From Euglena gracilis (taxonomy: Eukaryota; Euglenida; Euglenophyceae; Euglenales), in assembly GCA_039621445.1 (NCBI GenBank), contig CP154956.1, positions 7,585,493 to 7,649,492 of the forward strand: a stretch of 64,000 nucleotides of DNA. The letters are read 5' to 3'. The translations under genes and the position numbers were made by a program. Position 1 is the first letter of the stretch. Each line of letters opens with the position of its first letter. Below are positions 1-11,254 of the stretch, piece by piece. Below the pieces are notes generated by a model. It worked only from the letters and a program-made list of their open reading frames with translations. It was not told where the DNA came from and ran no database searches.

Positions 1-760
1 TTCCCCCAAGTGCAAAAAGACAATGTCACTGCATTTCTTTGTTGTTTGCTAAAGGTGCAACTGGTGCTTGCAATGAAGTCAATTTGTATTTTTTTTATTT
101 GTTTCTGTTGGCCACAGAGGGAAAAAATCAGATAAAGTTTGGAGGGTGATTTTTCGAAAATGACCGGATCCATAAATGGAACCAGAAGTAGCGCTATGGT
201 GCATTTGCATGGTGACACAATAGCACCGCGCAAGAGAAATGGGTATTCCTTGCACAGCTGCGAGAGTCTCCAAAATATTTTTGATGTGTGAGACATACTG
301 GAAATCCATCTCTTTCCGTTTCCATCTTTCTTATCGCAGAGTCAGAAATCGGGACACCCCCCACGGCATGGTAATCCTCATATGCAGGTTGTGAGTTGCA
401 CTGTGGAAGTGTGGCGCAGTGGATGGATTTGCAGTAATCAACAAGGCGGTGGGTATCCCTGATTGCAGTCCATTCAAAACCCAATGGGGAGGGGCAATAG
501 AAGGAAGACAATCAAGGATTATGAATGTTTCGCTGTCCGACCGCCCAAACGGAAGGGTCAAAATTTATTTCTTGAAGGAAGGTTGCCAACCCAGCTGGAT
601 TTGCAAGGTTGCATATAGGAATATAGGGATATAGGAGATATAGGTATAGGTATAGGTTTTACCACCTCCAATATCTCCTATATCTCCTATATGTCGTGAC
701 CAAAAACAATTTTTGGGGGGAACGACATGAACAACATGCACCCCAAGATCGGGAATGAAC
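1..760. other. No recognised gene; short direct/inverted ATAGG repeats
   Basis: I see no coding exon here. Around 610-700 there is a small hairpin built of tataggagatatagg units facing their complement (tatctcctatatctcc). The rest is unique-looking sequence. Confidence 0.4.
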
Positions 761-799
761 CCCTTTTGTGACAATATTATTTTTACGGTTGACCCAAAT

Positions 800-1130
800 T
801 TGTATTGGCAAAGCAAACATCATGTTGCCCAAGAATTGGCTGAATTTGCCATTTTTCACCATCGCGGTCACTGAAGCGGTTGTGGAGCGCACTTTCAGTG
901 TGCAAAAAGTCCTGCAAACTCCAATCCGAAATTTGTTGAATGAGAAAGTGGTGCAAGCAGCACTTTTTGTGAAGTTCAACTTGCTGAATTTTGGTGATGA
1001 GGGCCATTCCTTCTCCCTGAGGGAGCCCAAAAAGTTTTTGCATCACGAAGATATTTATTTTGAAGACAATCCCTCCTTGGAGCCTTCTGACCTCACTGCC
1101 GATGCTGTCTCGCCGTTTTGGCACTTCTGA
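800..1130 (+). pseudogene. hAT transposase C-terminal dimerisation domain (fragment)
   Basis: The plus-strand frame reads PKNWLNLPFF, then VTEAVVERTFSVQKVLQTPI, then RNLLNEKVVQAALFVKFNLL. This is the pattern of the hAT-family C-terminal dimerisation domain (small residues, then ERxFS, then RNxL and a hydrophobic helix). In complete hAT transposases this domain ends a protein of roughly 600-800 residues with an N-terminal BED finger and an RNase-H-like DDE core. Neither is visible upstream, so this is a fragment or the last exon of a decayed copy. The frame continues with an acidic tail and stops at 1130. hAT-like non-autonomous elements are abundant in this window, so a hAT enzyme has been active in the lineage. 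The domain is clear from the motif; whether it is expressed is unknown. Confidence 0.75.
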
Positions 1131-1798
1131 CCCCAAAAACAGTCTGTTCCCACCCATCAAAAGCCAATTTGTTTCAAAACGGATTTTCGGCAAAACGGCG
1201 GAAAAGCCGTTTCGCTGTTGGCAAAACAGCGAAAAAGCCGTTTCACCGCTGGCAAATGTGAGAAAAATGGAAAAAAAAGCCGAAAAGCCGAAATGAAACA
1301 CATACGGGTGGGAACAGTCGTTTGTGTCGGTGATCCGATCAACAAGGAAGAAGAGCCATCATTTTCGCTTCCTGTGCTCTTTCCTTGGCTCCTGAAGGCA
1401 TTTTTTGTGTGCGAAAGTTTTGCACACATAAATGCCTTCGGGAACCAAGGACAGAGACATATAAGTGAAATATAAGTGATATATTTGGAGACATACAGGC
1501 CCGGGCGAAAACCGCAAGTACATTAAATATGTCAGGAATTAAACCGCAAGAATTTGATCCGGTGAGCCCCCACCAGTCGGGGAATTAAATCCGGTCGCCC
1601 TCTTGTCCGCAGATTTTTGACCTTCGCTGCCACGGTTACGTCCCTCGCCCTCAGTCAGACACCTTTGTGTCGGTTCGCAAACACGCCAGAAAAAATGAAA
1701 ACCTTTTTTTTTTGACTACTTTCCAATTCCCCATTTCTGTGTACAAAAAGCCTCCAAACCGAAAAATGTTCCATCGCTGGACCTTTTTCCTGGGGGGG

Positions 1799-2200
1799 GG
1801 GGTGCTACCCCCGTGACCCCCCCCCCCGTGACCCGCCCGTGACCCGAGAATGGAGCCTTCAATTTTCAAACAATGCATCAACCTTCATCACCCCAGCCTT
1901 TCTTTTCATTCATCATTTCAGCCTGCTTTTTGATGTAGGTGGCGTTTTTGGTTGCTTTTCATCAATTTTCTGGTTCAAACCATCGAAAATTTGCCTTGGC
2001 ATGGTCAAAAAATGGAAAGAAATGCCAAGATTTGAGGCGAAAAGATTTTCGACCCAAACAATGGCGCCTTTTTGGCATATTAATTTGACCCAAAATATGT
2101 CCCATTGGCAAAAGGGGAGATTGCACATGGGGGGGAGGGGAAACATGAAATTTTTGTGGAAGAAACCCCCCCCCAAAAAAAACAGAAAAGAATTGTCCTC
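1799..2200 (+). repeat. Dispersed repeat copy 1, segment a (uninterrupted)
   Basis: From the gtgctacccccgtgaccc block through aaatatgtcccattggcaaa, this segment closely matches 11,255-11,511 followed by 12,859-12,985. It contains the empty target site (single TA at 2081-2082) for the insertion that splits the second copy. Confidence 0.85.
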
Positions 2201-2221
2201 ACCCCATAGGTGTCACTGTGA

Positions 2222-2410
2222 CAAGAACTGTGTTTGGGCCAAGTGTTAGGGGAAGCCTGGGGGCGGGGACCGCGGCGCCGAAGGCGCCGTGGTCGCCCCC
2301 AGGCCCCCCTAAAACCTTGGCCCAAAACACTGTTCTTGGTTTGAAACCGTGTTTGGGCGAAGATTTAAGACTTTTAAAGTCTCGAAATCGGCCCAAACAC
2401 GGTTTCAAGG
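2222..2410. repeat. Double-hairpin repeat element, copy 1
   Basis: Four copies of a (c)tgtttgggc(c) core alternate in orientation and make two adjacent hairpins: caagaactgtgtttgggc pairs with its complement near 2320-2340, and gaaaccgtgtttgggc with its complement near 2395-2409. The loop of the first hairpin holds cggcgccgaaggcgccg. A near-identical copy lies at 9,303-9,482. Confidence 0.85.
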
Positions 2411-2929
2411 GGGGGTCGGGGGGGGGGGGGGGGGGGCTGCCCCCCTGGGATTCTGGAAAGAAAAAAATTTGCGGCATGAATGCGATAATTTTCTTTGTAA
2501 TGCCATGTTCAATGGTTCAAAGGGCGTTACCGTCTCGGCTGCCTTCGGCAGCCACCTTGCCAGTTTAAAGCACTTCTTTGGTGCTACTTGTTTTTTGGGA
2601 CCCCACCCCCAGGTTACGAAGTCGATAGTTGGGTTGAGTTGGGAGGTTTCCAAAGGGGTTCTACCCATGATTTCGCTTTCTAGCTCAAATTTTTTGGAGC
2701 ATTGGAATTCAAAAAAGGCGTTAACGTCTCGGCCCCTTTGGGGCCAGGGGGACAGAAAAAAAACACATTTTGGTTGTGCCATAAATAAAAAATTCCTCGG
2801 CACTTCGCACCTGGGAAAAAAGGATGTGCTCCAAATTTTGTCGGTTCCTTGCCCCCAGGAAAAAATTGTTCCGACACCGCTGCCTCACCCCACCTTCCAT
2901 TTGGACAACCAAACCCCTTTTTGCATTGC

Positions 2930-3207
2930 ATTTCCATTTTTGGTCCATTTTTTTCCTTCAAAAATGGCCATTTTGGGCCATTTTCTCCAAAACGGCCCAA
3001 AATGCATCCCAAAAAAAGTGACGGTCAAGAAATTCCTTTCAAAATTCCCTTTCAAAAGATGAAAAAAAGACCATGTTCGGACATAAAAGTCACCCAAAAA
3101 TGAGCACTTTCGGACCAAAAAGCATTTTTTTTTGTTCAAAAATGGCCCAAAGATGGCCAAAAATGACCACTTTTTGGACCCAAAAATCAATGATTTTAGG
3201 ATGCGTG
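2930..3207 (+). repeat. Dispersed repeat copy 1, segment b
   Basis: This segment matches 13,425-13,690 in the same orientation, from tttttggtccattttt to ttaggatgcgtgccgccc. With segment a it shows that 1.8-3.2 kb and 11.2-13.7 kb descend from one larger repeat. It is rich in aaaatggcc words and I see no coding potential. Confidence 0.8.
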
Positions 3208-3959
3208 CCGCCCTTCTCGTGATGGGGCCACCGGTGACAGCCCCCAAACTGGCCACCAGTGGAAAATAAGTTGAGTGGAAAATTGGCAACCACATCTCCA
3301 CAAGAAAAACAACACATGCCTCATTCAAATCCTTCCCAAATGACACACCACAATTCCAGAACAAATTCCCAGTCAAAAAACAGTTTGTTGCAAAATGGTG
3401 TCAGGGAGAGGCCTTTGCTGGCCCAGGGCCTTTTCAGGCCACTTGGTGTCAGTGGGGGGGGGGTTGCAGACCCAGGGACTTTGCAGGCCACTACGTGCAA
3501 AATTGAACTTTTCAGATGGTTCACACACAGGAAATTTGAGGTGCACATTTGCAAATCACAACAATGCAGCAGAAAAAAAGAGGCTTACAAAAAATACAAT
3601 GCAGCAGTTACAAAACATCTTCTTCTCCTGCTTCTCTGTTCTTCAGTTTGTCTCAATTCACCTGATGATGAAAATTCATGCATCCAAACACACCACGAAT
3701 GATGCCACAGAAAATACCCACAGAAAGAGGAAAACATAAACACGCTTTGGCAGAATGTTGCATTAAAAACCATTTGATGCCACAGATGCATGACACAGAC
3801 ATTTGGGGGCGTTTGGCCGGACCAACCTAGCCGGCTGGCCGACCAACCTGGCCGACCAACATGAAGGCTGTCCAGCCGTCCGTCCAGATGAAAGCCACTG
3901 TCGCTAGCCGCCCGGCTATCCAGACCAACCAATACGTGCGCCGCACGCAATGGAGCTTT

Positions 3960-4280
3960 GGCAGGGGGGGGAGGGGGGTCCCGAGGTCAGTTTTTTTTTT
4001 TGCATTTTTTGGCACTTTTTGCTGTATTGTCTCAACGCAGGGGGGGGAGGGTCCTGGGGTCCCAACTGTACTGCCAACCCCCCCCTCAAAAATTGGTCAA
4101 AACCGGCGCCGAAGGCGCCGGAAAAAAAAATTTAGGGACTTTTTTTGGTCTAAAAAGGCCATTTTTGGTGTCAAATTTTTCATCTGTCTCGGACGGGTCG
4201 GCACTAGGGGGGGGGGTCCCAAAAATCCCAACTGTACAGGGGGGGGGGTCCCAAAAAACCCCAACTGTACCGCCGTCGCC
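3960..4280. repeat. Poly-G bordered repeat with cccaactgtac units
   Basis: Three direct copies of ccca(a)ctgtac lie next to G-runs (near 4058, 4225 and 4262), with an internal ccggcgccgaaggcgccgg palindrome at 4103-4121. It resembles the other MITE-like units of the window, but I cannot fix ends or a target duplication. Confidence 0.5.
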
Positions 4281-5092
4281 CCAATGATGGCTGGACGAAG
4301 AAGGGAATGTGTGCACCGGAGGGGGACTAAGTTCGTCCGGGCCAAAGTTCGCCCGGGTGAATGTTCGGACCGAAAATACGGCCGCCCGTTGGCTTTAACC
4401 CGGAGCTCCGGACAAAAAGACCCCGCTCCAAAAAATTTGTGGCCATAGGTTCGCCCCCTTGAGAAAATATCGCCAACAAAACTGGCCCAAAACCTGGCCA
4501 CCCATTGGTTCCAAAACTGCCAAAACTGACCCATTTGCCAGACTCAAAAACTGCACCTCCCAATTTTTTAGCTTTCTTGAGCAAAGAGGACTTGTTGCAC
4601 AGCAAAAAAAGAATGTAAGAAAGAAAGAATGTAAGAAACAAAAAAAATAAGTTTCAGAAGAAAACGAGCATTTCTTGTCAAAATCTGGCACCATCTGGCC
4701 CAAAACTGGCCACCACATCTGGCCCAAAACTGGCCAACACATGTGCACGCACTAACTACAAGTCTGACAAAGACACAAGTTGGGTGATTGGAATTTCTCT
4801 AAGGAGACCAGGCATGCAATTTGTCGAAGTTGCCGAGTTTTTTTGGCAGCTTCTACAGGGGGGAAGAATATTCCGTATCGCTTATATCCAGCTCGTTTTA
4901 ATCCGTGTGTGTAAAACCCCGCGATTATATTACGCGGGAATGGAGTTCACGCGGATTCAGAAACGCGGAATTAACCGCGATTGGCGATTTGGCGCAACGA
5001 AATTTTTCAACAGACTTTTGAAAACATTGTACACAGCCACCGCAACATTGTTCACCGGTCAAATTTTCTTTCTTTCTCTTTTCACAGGCACC

Positions 5093-8000
5093 ATGGATAA
5101 GTTTTTGATTCGGAAGACACCAGAAGGACAACTCCAGGAGTCTCTGTTGGAAGATTTTCCAGAATGCTGGAAGGAGGAAAAGAAAAGGAAGCGGAAGGGT
5201 GGTTGGCAGGACTGGTCTTTGGAACGTAAGCGGCACTGCGCCATGCAGCTTTGTACTGCAGGATACCCTGCATTGCGCCTGGAGCTTGGCATGGGCTGTC
5301 CACCCTACAGCACAGTGAGGGGGTGGAGCAGAGCACATCTTGCAGGGTTCGCCCTCCAATCTGCCGGGAGGCCAACTACCCTCACTGCTGCCGAGGAACA
5401 GGCCATCCTGGGAAGTGCTGCATTGCTCAGATCCCGAGGTGCGGTGCTTGACCCAACCACATTGGTCCTTCTTGGACAAAGGTGCCTGGAGTGAATGCGA
5501 CCTTCCACAGCCAATATGCCGACCTTGAACCGCCACTGGGCACATTCCTTTCGAAAACGCCAACCACAGTCTTCCTAGGCACCGCGCACAGGACGACTGT
5601 GGCGTCACAAACTGGGCCACCTGCGCAAACCCACAACTGACAGGACCGAATCCACTACCGCCGACGTCATGCGCGACAATGCATGGAGACGGGAGCTTTG
5701 CAATCTTATTGAAGACCCTGTGAAGTTCGGGGTGAGTGTACCTCCTGGTCCTCAAATGACACTGCCCCACTGCACCATCTTGGGATTCGACGAGACGCCA
5801 GTCCGCTATGCCCCACAAGTGAGTGGTACGTACGTTACCCGACAGTCACAGAAGCAAGTCCATGTGCTCCAGGGAGGAGATAAACGTTGCCTCACCGGTG
5901 GTCCACTCACGACACGAAGTGGTGAAGTCATCCTCTTCCAATGCTTGTGGCGCGGCCTCACCAACCGCTGCCTCCCCAATTGTCCAAATGCAGCACCCCA
6001 AATCTTCCATGACCACACACGCACAAAGTTCCAAACCACTGCATCCTTTGGTCGCCTGCTGGACAAGATCTGTGGCGGTACTTCATTTCAATGTCTCGGT
6101 GCATTTATAAAATTCCCCCCAACACATTCCCCCGGAAGCCTGGTGGGTTCTCCGAGAACATGAGAGAAGTTCCTACGAGACCCCTGGATTGGGTGTGGGT
6201 GGTCGGGATTGGGGGGAGGGGGAAATGAAATATCCTTCCACACTGTTACCAGCCCACCGCCGCACCCATGGGTTGCCCGATGGCTTCCCATACTTGTTGG
6301 TGCTGGACAACGCTCCTGCTCACAACACCGCCGAGTTGATGATGCCATTGTCCACCTCACCACACCTGTTCCGAAGCTGTGCCGACCCTTCCTTGTACGT
6401 CTTCACCACCCTGCCAGGGCCGGGGGTTTTCTCTTTGCAGATTGGACATTTAGGGGGGTCGTCCAACCAGCCTGCAGCACCTGGTGTGTCCCCCCCCCCC
6501 CCCAGGGCTCCGGGTTTCGGCTTCCCCTTGGGGGGGACACCACCCTAAGAGAACCCCTGGGACAGGCGATCCCACACGCTGCAAAGTGGAGACCAGATGG
6601 TCAACCTGACGCTGCGGGCTCACTGCCGCCAGCAGGCAAAGCTCCGTGCGGTGGAGTTTGTTATCAACCAGGAACAAGGGCTGATCAGCCAAGATTCCAA
6701 GCTGCCCACCAGTGAAAGTGTGCTGAAGCCACTCGTGGTCCAGTGGATCTCAGCATGGTTGCGCAAACGGGAACTGACAGGTGTGTTTTGTGCAATCAGT
6801 TTTTGCCCCCCCCCACCTCCCACAGGCTGGGTTGTTTCATCCTGGGACAGTGCTTTACGAGAGGCGCCTGTGGCAGGCACAGTGGACGAACTGCCATGCC
6901 CCCCAGCTGTGATCTGCTTGGGACCACCTCCCCCACCAGGTGTTTTGTTTCCCAATATCAGAGGGGTTTATCTGTAATCTCAGGGTTGCACGATGAAGAC
7001 AGCGGCTATGGAAATGGCTCTTCAAACCAAGCTGATGAGAATGATGAGGACGAAAGTCCAAACGGTGTGCAACGTGCAATTGGTTCGACCCCCCCCCCCA
7101 ATGCATCTGAGCCATTTCGAGATGCTGTGATCTGCATGTTTGTTTGGGACCACTGTTTTCCCATCAGCACATTGGTTCTGTGTACTTTTCAGGTGAAGCT
7201 GACGTGGAAGATTTTGGCGATGCTGATGGTGAATTGCATGCCCTTGAACCGCACGGTCCGAACGGTGTGCAATGTGCCATCCCATTCAGACATCCCATTT
7301 GACTTCTGTCCAAAATATGTTTTAAAGCCCCCTGCATTTAGTAGTTGACCAACCCCACTCCTTCCCATTCAGCCAAAAGGGCGCCGAGCTGACGTCAACC
7401 TGCTTCGTTTTTTTCCTGGCAGGGACAAGCGACGAGACCGCCATTGCTGAAGATGTCCTGCTTCAACTACGTGATGACGAGGCCCTGGCCATGCACCTGG
7501 CCAGGGAAAAAAATGGAATTTTTTTTGGACCCCCCCCGCCCGAAAAATGGCACCGTTTTTGCCCCCCCCCCCCTGGCCAGGGACCAAAATGGATTTTTTG
7601 GCCCCCCCTGCCCGAAAAATGGCACCGTTTTTGCCCCCCCCCTGGCCAGGGGCCAAAATGGATTTTTTGGACCCCCGCCCCGCCCGAAAAATGGCACCGT
7701 TTTTGCCCCCCCCCTGGCCAGGGACCAAAATGGATTTTTTGGCCCCCCCCCCTGCCCAAAAATGGCACCGTTTTCTGCCCCCCTGGCCAGGGATGAAACA
7801 GGGGGGACCGACCACCCTGCCCAAAAAAATGACAGCGCTGCCAGCTGCATGCAAGCAGCGCGGCAGGTTTTGTACGATCGTTATTTACGCCCACGCGCGG
7901 CACGATCTTCCAGCAGCGGGTGTCGATGAGACCCTCATGATGTACGCGTTGTGGTCTGTGGTATTTTCCACTGACTCACTTTACTTGGTTGCATGGTTCC

Positions 8001-8649
8001 CTGCGGAGGCCAGTTCAGTTCGTTATTTACGTCCACAAAGCAAGCGGTCAGTTCATTGCTCATTGGGGTGATTTTCTGGGCAGCAGGGGTGGACCCATCT
8101 GCTTTCTGTTTGGGTTGTTCGGTTTTTTTTTCTAAAATTCGATCGAAACAGTGTCTTTGATTTCCGAACGGGGGGTCTGGGAAAAAAAACACATTTTTTT
8201 TTCGGCCGGGGGGGGGGGCAGAACGGTGTCATTTTTTTGGGGCCAGGGGGGTGGGCTCAAAAAATGTTTCTTTTTTTTTGGGCCAGGGGGGGGGAGGGCA
8301 GAAAGGGTCATTTTGGGCAGTCCAAAACTATCTTCTTTTTTCCTGGCCACGGGGGGGGGGAGGAGTCGTTTTTCGTCATGGGCATTTTTTTGGGGGTTGA
8401 GCAATGTCCACGTTCGTTCTTCAGCGCTGCGGTTGTGCGAACTGCCTCAGCAAAACGCCTCTTCTTTTTCCGTGTGCTGTTGTGCCCTTCCCGCCAGAGA
8501 GTGAGGGGGGGGGGGCAACAGGTTTTTTTTTTGGACCGGCGAGCATGGTTGCAAAGTGGCTCTGTCAACAGGATTGGCGCAAAGATTATGGAGTGAAAAA
8601 AAAAAGAAAAAAGAGTGCAGCCACGGCCCACTTTCGAGGAACAAAGTGA
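5093..8649 (+). CDS. pogo/DDE_1-like transposase, multi-exon
   Basis: The likely start is ATG 5093, just after a tttcacag acceptor, implying a 5'UTR intron. Exon 1 (to about 5481) has a lysine/arginine stretch (KKRKRK), a helix-turn-helix pattern (CAMQLCTAGYPAL...STVRGW) and a CENP-B-like second helix set (LTAAEEQAILGS). Exon 2 (about 5579-6077) holds FDETPV, the probable first catalytic Asp, and GEVILFQCLWRGLTNRCLP. Exon 3 (6253-6394) holds LLVLDNAPAHN, the second Asp. Exon 4 (6566-6780) holds HTLQSGDQMVNLTLR, the third acidic position, then LKPLVVQWISAWL. Acidic exons follow at 6984-7082, 7193-7273 and from 7423. Splice phases agree at the junctions from exon 2 onward; the exon 1/2 junction is unresolved. 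A possible last exon (about 8573-8649) carries the basic run KKKRKKS. Known role: cut-and-paste integrase of the DDE/DDD type. Confidence 0.75.
7495..7800. repeat. Tandem array, ~62-68-bp unit, inside the transposon
   Basis: At least four units of the form ctggccaggg...aaaatgg...cgaaaaatggcaccgttttt with intervening C-runs occur head to tail. Translation across it yields only low-complexity PPPW/GTVFAPPL repeats, so I do not treat it as coding. Confidence 0.85.
8205..8395. repeat. Opposed array related to the 7.5-kb tandem repeat
   Basis: Units such as gcagaacggtgtcatttttt and ggggccaggggg are the reverse complement in type of the 7.5-7.8-kb array (aaaatggcaccg, ccctggcc). The two arrays face each other across about 400 bp. 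Confidence 0.6.
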
Positions 8650-9001
8650 GACGCCGTTTAAGGCCATCTTCTGTGGGGGGGGGACAATTTTGACCGTCAC
8701 TGTCATTCTGGATGGTCATTTCAGAGTCATTGTGAAGGGCCGTGCCGTGTGCTACTACGTCTTAAAAATCCGGATCACAAAAAAACTATCCACGCCTAGC
8801 CAAAATTCTTCTACCGTAGGTGCCGGAAGCGAAGTAATTTCTTTTGCCTTTTCGAGGCACGGAGTTTTATTTTCCGTGTTGGGTAATTGCGAGTCTCTTG
8901 GCCACCATATTTTAATTTCGAGCCGTGGACCCCACGCGGAATAAAGCGACACGATGTTCGTCTCGTGCATCTTAAGCGCTGCGGAATTTTCTTCCCCCCT
9001 G

Positions 9002-9235
9002 TAAGTCATTTTTGTCAAAAACTTCCTTCCACAAAAATGCTATAAGTGTGTTTTTTTTTGCATTTATGTTCCTTGACCAACCAGTTTCTCAATGAAATGT
9101 TTTTTTTGGTGTTTTTTTTTGAAGAAAAAAAAACACCAAAAAAAACATTTCATTGAGAAACTTGTTGGTCAAGAAACATAAATGCAAAAAAAATACGCTT
9201 TTAGCATTTAGGAAGTTTTTGACAAAAATGACTTA
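9002..9235. mobile_element. Foldback palindrome (MITE-like) abutting the transposon
   Basis: Two arms of about 115 bp are inverted copies: it begins taagtcatttttgtcaaaaa and ends with its complement (tttttgacaaaaatgactta), and the centre is atgtttttttggtg facing its complement. The left edge coincides with the TA target of the 4,856-9,001 element, so the transposon sits at the tip of the foldback. Confidence 0.85.
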
Positions 9236-9302
9236 GAAGTTGCCAAAAAAAAAAAACTCGCGGTGGGGGCTTGAAAAAACAATATTGCAAATATTACTGT
9301 GT

Positions 9303-9482
9303 CAAGAACTGTGTTTGGGCCAAGAGTTAGGGGGAGCCCAGGGGCGGGGACCGCGGCGCCGAAGGCGCCCCTGGGCCCCCCTAAAACCTTGGCCCAAAAC
9401 ACTGTTCTTGTTTGAAACCGTGTTTTGGGCGAAGATTTAAGACTTTTAAAGTCTCGAAATCGGCCCAAACACGGTTTCAAGG
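9303..9482. repeat. Double-hairpin repeat element, copy 2
   Basis: This is the second copy of the 2,222-2,410 element in the same orientation, with the same two hairpins and the cggcgccgaaggcgcc loop. It is slightly shorter because part of the first loop is missing. Confidence 0.85.
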
Positions 9483-9599
9483 GATGCAATATCTCACACC
9501 CCTCCCATTTCCAACCTTTCCTGAAGACCCGAAGACGATCAATTGCCAAGCTTGTCCCGAAGACCCCCAAAGGAGGTTAGGCAGTACGGGAGGGGGCTG

Positions 9600-9960
9600 T
9601 GGACCCCCCGGTGAACGTTCACCAGGGGGGAGGGGGGTACTTTCGGCGGTGAAGTTCACCGGTGAAGCTCACTGTTTTGATGGTTGGGGGTGAAATTTTT
9701 ATGGGTGAAATTTTGCCCCTTTCCTCTCAAAATGGTCATTTTGAGGTTGATGTTTCATGGAATTCAATCGAAATTTCCGAAAACTTGCCCAAAAATGTCA
9801 TTTTGGCCATTTTTGGCCAAAAAGTGCTCTCTTGGTGAACTTCACCGGTGAAGTTCACCGATGGGTTAGGCAGAGGGGGGGGGGGAGGGGGTCCGGGACC
9901 CCCCGGTGAACTTTCAGACGGTGAACTTCGCCATAGGGGGGGGGGAGGGTCAAAATGACC
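9600..9960. repeat. G-bordered repeat with ggtgaacttcaccggtgaa words
   Basis: The word aggtgaa/ttcaccggtgaagttcac occurs in both orientations near 9610, 9650, 9838-9860 and 9905-9930, each next to ccccccggtgaac or a G-run. This suggests a MITE with short inverted subterminal repeats. Exact ends are not resolved. Confidence 0.5.
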
Positions 9961-10860
9961 AAAGTCTACTGCCTGATCTCCAACACACAAATATTTCTTC
10001 ATCTCAGAAGCTCATGAACTTCTTTTGAAGGCTCAAGCCTCCCAACTATGTAGCATGGCCCATGTTCTTCAATTCGATGCTTTGGTTGAGAAGAATGAAG
10101 CACATAAAAGTGACAACATTGTGTCCAGGGATTTTTATCCCAAGGCCCCTCAGTTTCCAAAATGTGTCACATCTCATCAGAGATGCTTTGGAATGATAAG
10201 AATGAGTCCAGTTCCCATTGCACACTTGTTAATTGGGATAGGTTGGTTGCATCATAATTCAAAAGAGTGGAAACAAGCTCAATGCATGTCAAACGGTTTC
10301 ACAAGTCATTTTGAACGCAATTGGGCAAGCAGGAGAATGCAGCCACCCCACCAAGAAACATTCGTTTCAGGCCTTTGATGGTGTTGTTTCTATTACAATG
10401 CAGAGGTGTGAACAGTGCGGAGGTGTGAAGGTGTTGCAACTTCCAGGCAAATTCGCTCCACATGATTCTTCCAATAATTCTGGTGAAAAAAATTCCCCCC
10501 ATTTGGTTAATGTGGCCCCTCTTCCCTGCCAATGGACTCCATTCAGCAGACGTGCATGAGCGCTCAGTCCCACGCTTTGAGTTGGTGGCGGCGTTGTCCC
10601 ATTTCTGGTTCTGTCATATGGGTTGACTGTTTTCTCTGATCATGTTCAAGCCTTCTTTTTTGTATTGCAACCAGACTAGTTTTCAAACTAAATGAAAACG
10701 TTTTGGTGTTTTTCAAAGAGGCATAATGGCCTCAAATTCTGTGTTATATTAAACTCCAAATACAGCAATTTTGGTAAGAGTGACTGCTACCAAATATTCG
10801 AGGCAATATCAGCCAAAAAAAATATGCACCAAAAACTCAAAACCAAATACCCCCCACAGG
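9961..10860. other. No recognised gene
   Basis: Frames of up to about 118 codons on the plus strand (10,025-10,378 and the overlapping 10,311-10,559) contain no family I recognise. A CEQCGG pair of cysteines is the only motif-like feature. Confidence 0.35.
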
Positions 10861-10869
10861 AGTGCTAAT

Positions 10870-11254
10870 GTTTCAAACAGCCGGGGGGGGGGGGGCATTT
10901 TGCAGTCGGCCGACCAATTGGGGGTGGTTCGGGTCACGGGGGGATCACGGGTGGGGGGGGCTCACGGGGCACCACATTTTGATGGCAATGGGAATCACCG
11001 AGCCGGAATTTTTGGGTGAAAAAATAGGAATCACCACACCTGAAATTAGGATTTTGACACCAAATTAGGAATCACCAAGCCCCAAATTTGAAAAAATTAC
11101 GCCTTAAAATTAGGAATCTGCCTGAGAATTTTATTGAATTAGGCATCACCGGCCAAAAAATTTCCCCACAAAATTTCGCCGAAAAGGGTCCTTGTTCGGG
11201 TCACAGGGGGGGTCACGGGGGGGGGGGGGCACGGGGGGAACACCCCCATTGGGG
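10870..11254. repeat. Degenerate aattaggaatcacc tandem repeats and ggtcacggggg blocks
   Basis: Units close to aattaggaatcacc recur between about 10,990 and 11,150, flanked by ggtcacgggg blocks. Related words occur at 13,140-13,215 and 62,225-62,475. Confidence 0.55.

Larger units (their letters stand above)
4856..9001 (+). mobile_element. Complete pogo/Tc1-mariner-like DNA transposon with TIRs and TA duplication
   Basis: The left end reads CAGGGGGGAAGAATATTCCG and the reverse complement of the right end reads CAGGGGGGAAGAAAATTCCG, 19 of 20 identical, with weaker match beyond (cgctta). TA flanks both ends (4854-4855 and 9002-9003), as expected for the Tc1/mariner/pogo superfamily. Inside both ends are repeated acgcgga(a)t words (left near 4936, 4952 and 4965; right near 8934 and 8978) that could be transposase-binding sites. 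The body carries a multi-exon transposase from 5093 and two opposed G/C-rich tandem arrays near 7.5-7.8 and 8.2-8.4 kb. At 4,146 bp it is the only element here that looks autonomous. Confidence 0.88.

Noticed and set aside
4925-5818. 297-codon minus-strand frame opposite the transposase
   Set aside because: Antisense to exons with clear HTH and DDE motifs; no motif of its own.
7444-8071. Several 100-170-codon frames rich in PPPWPG / FGPPP / GAIFRAG
   Set aside because: Translations of a C/G-rich tandem repeat in all frames and both strands; not protein-like.
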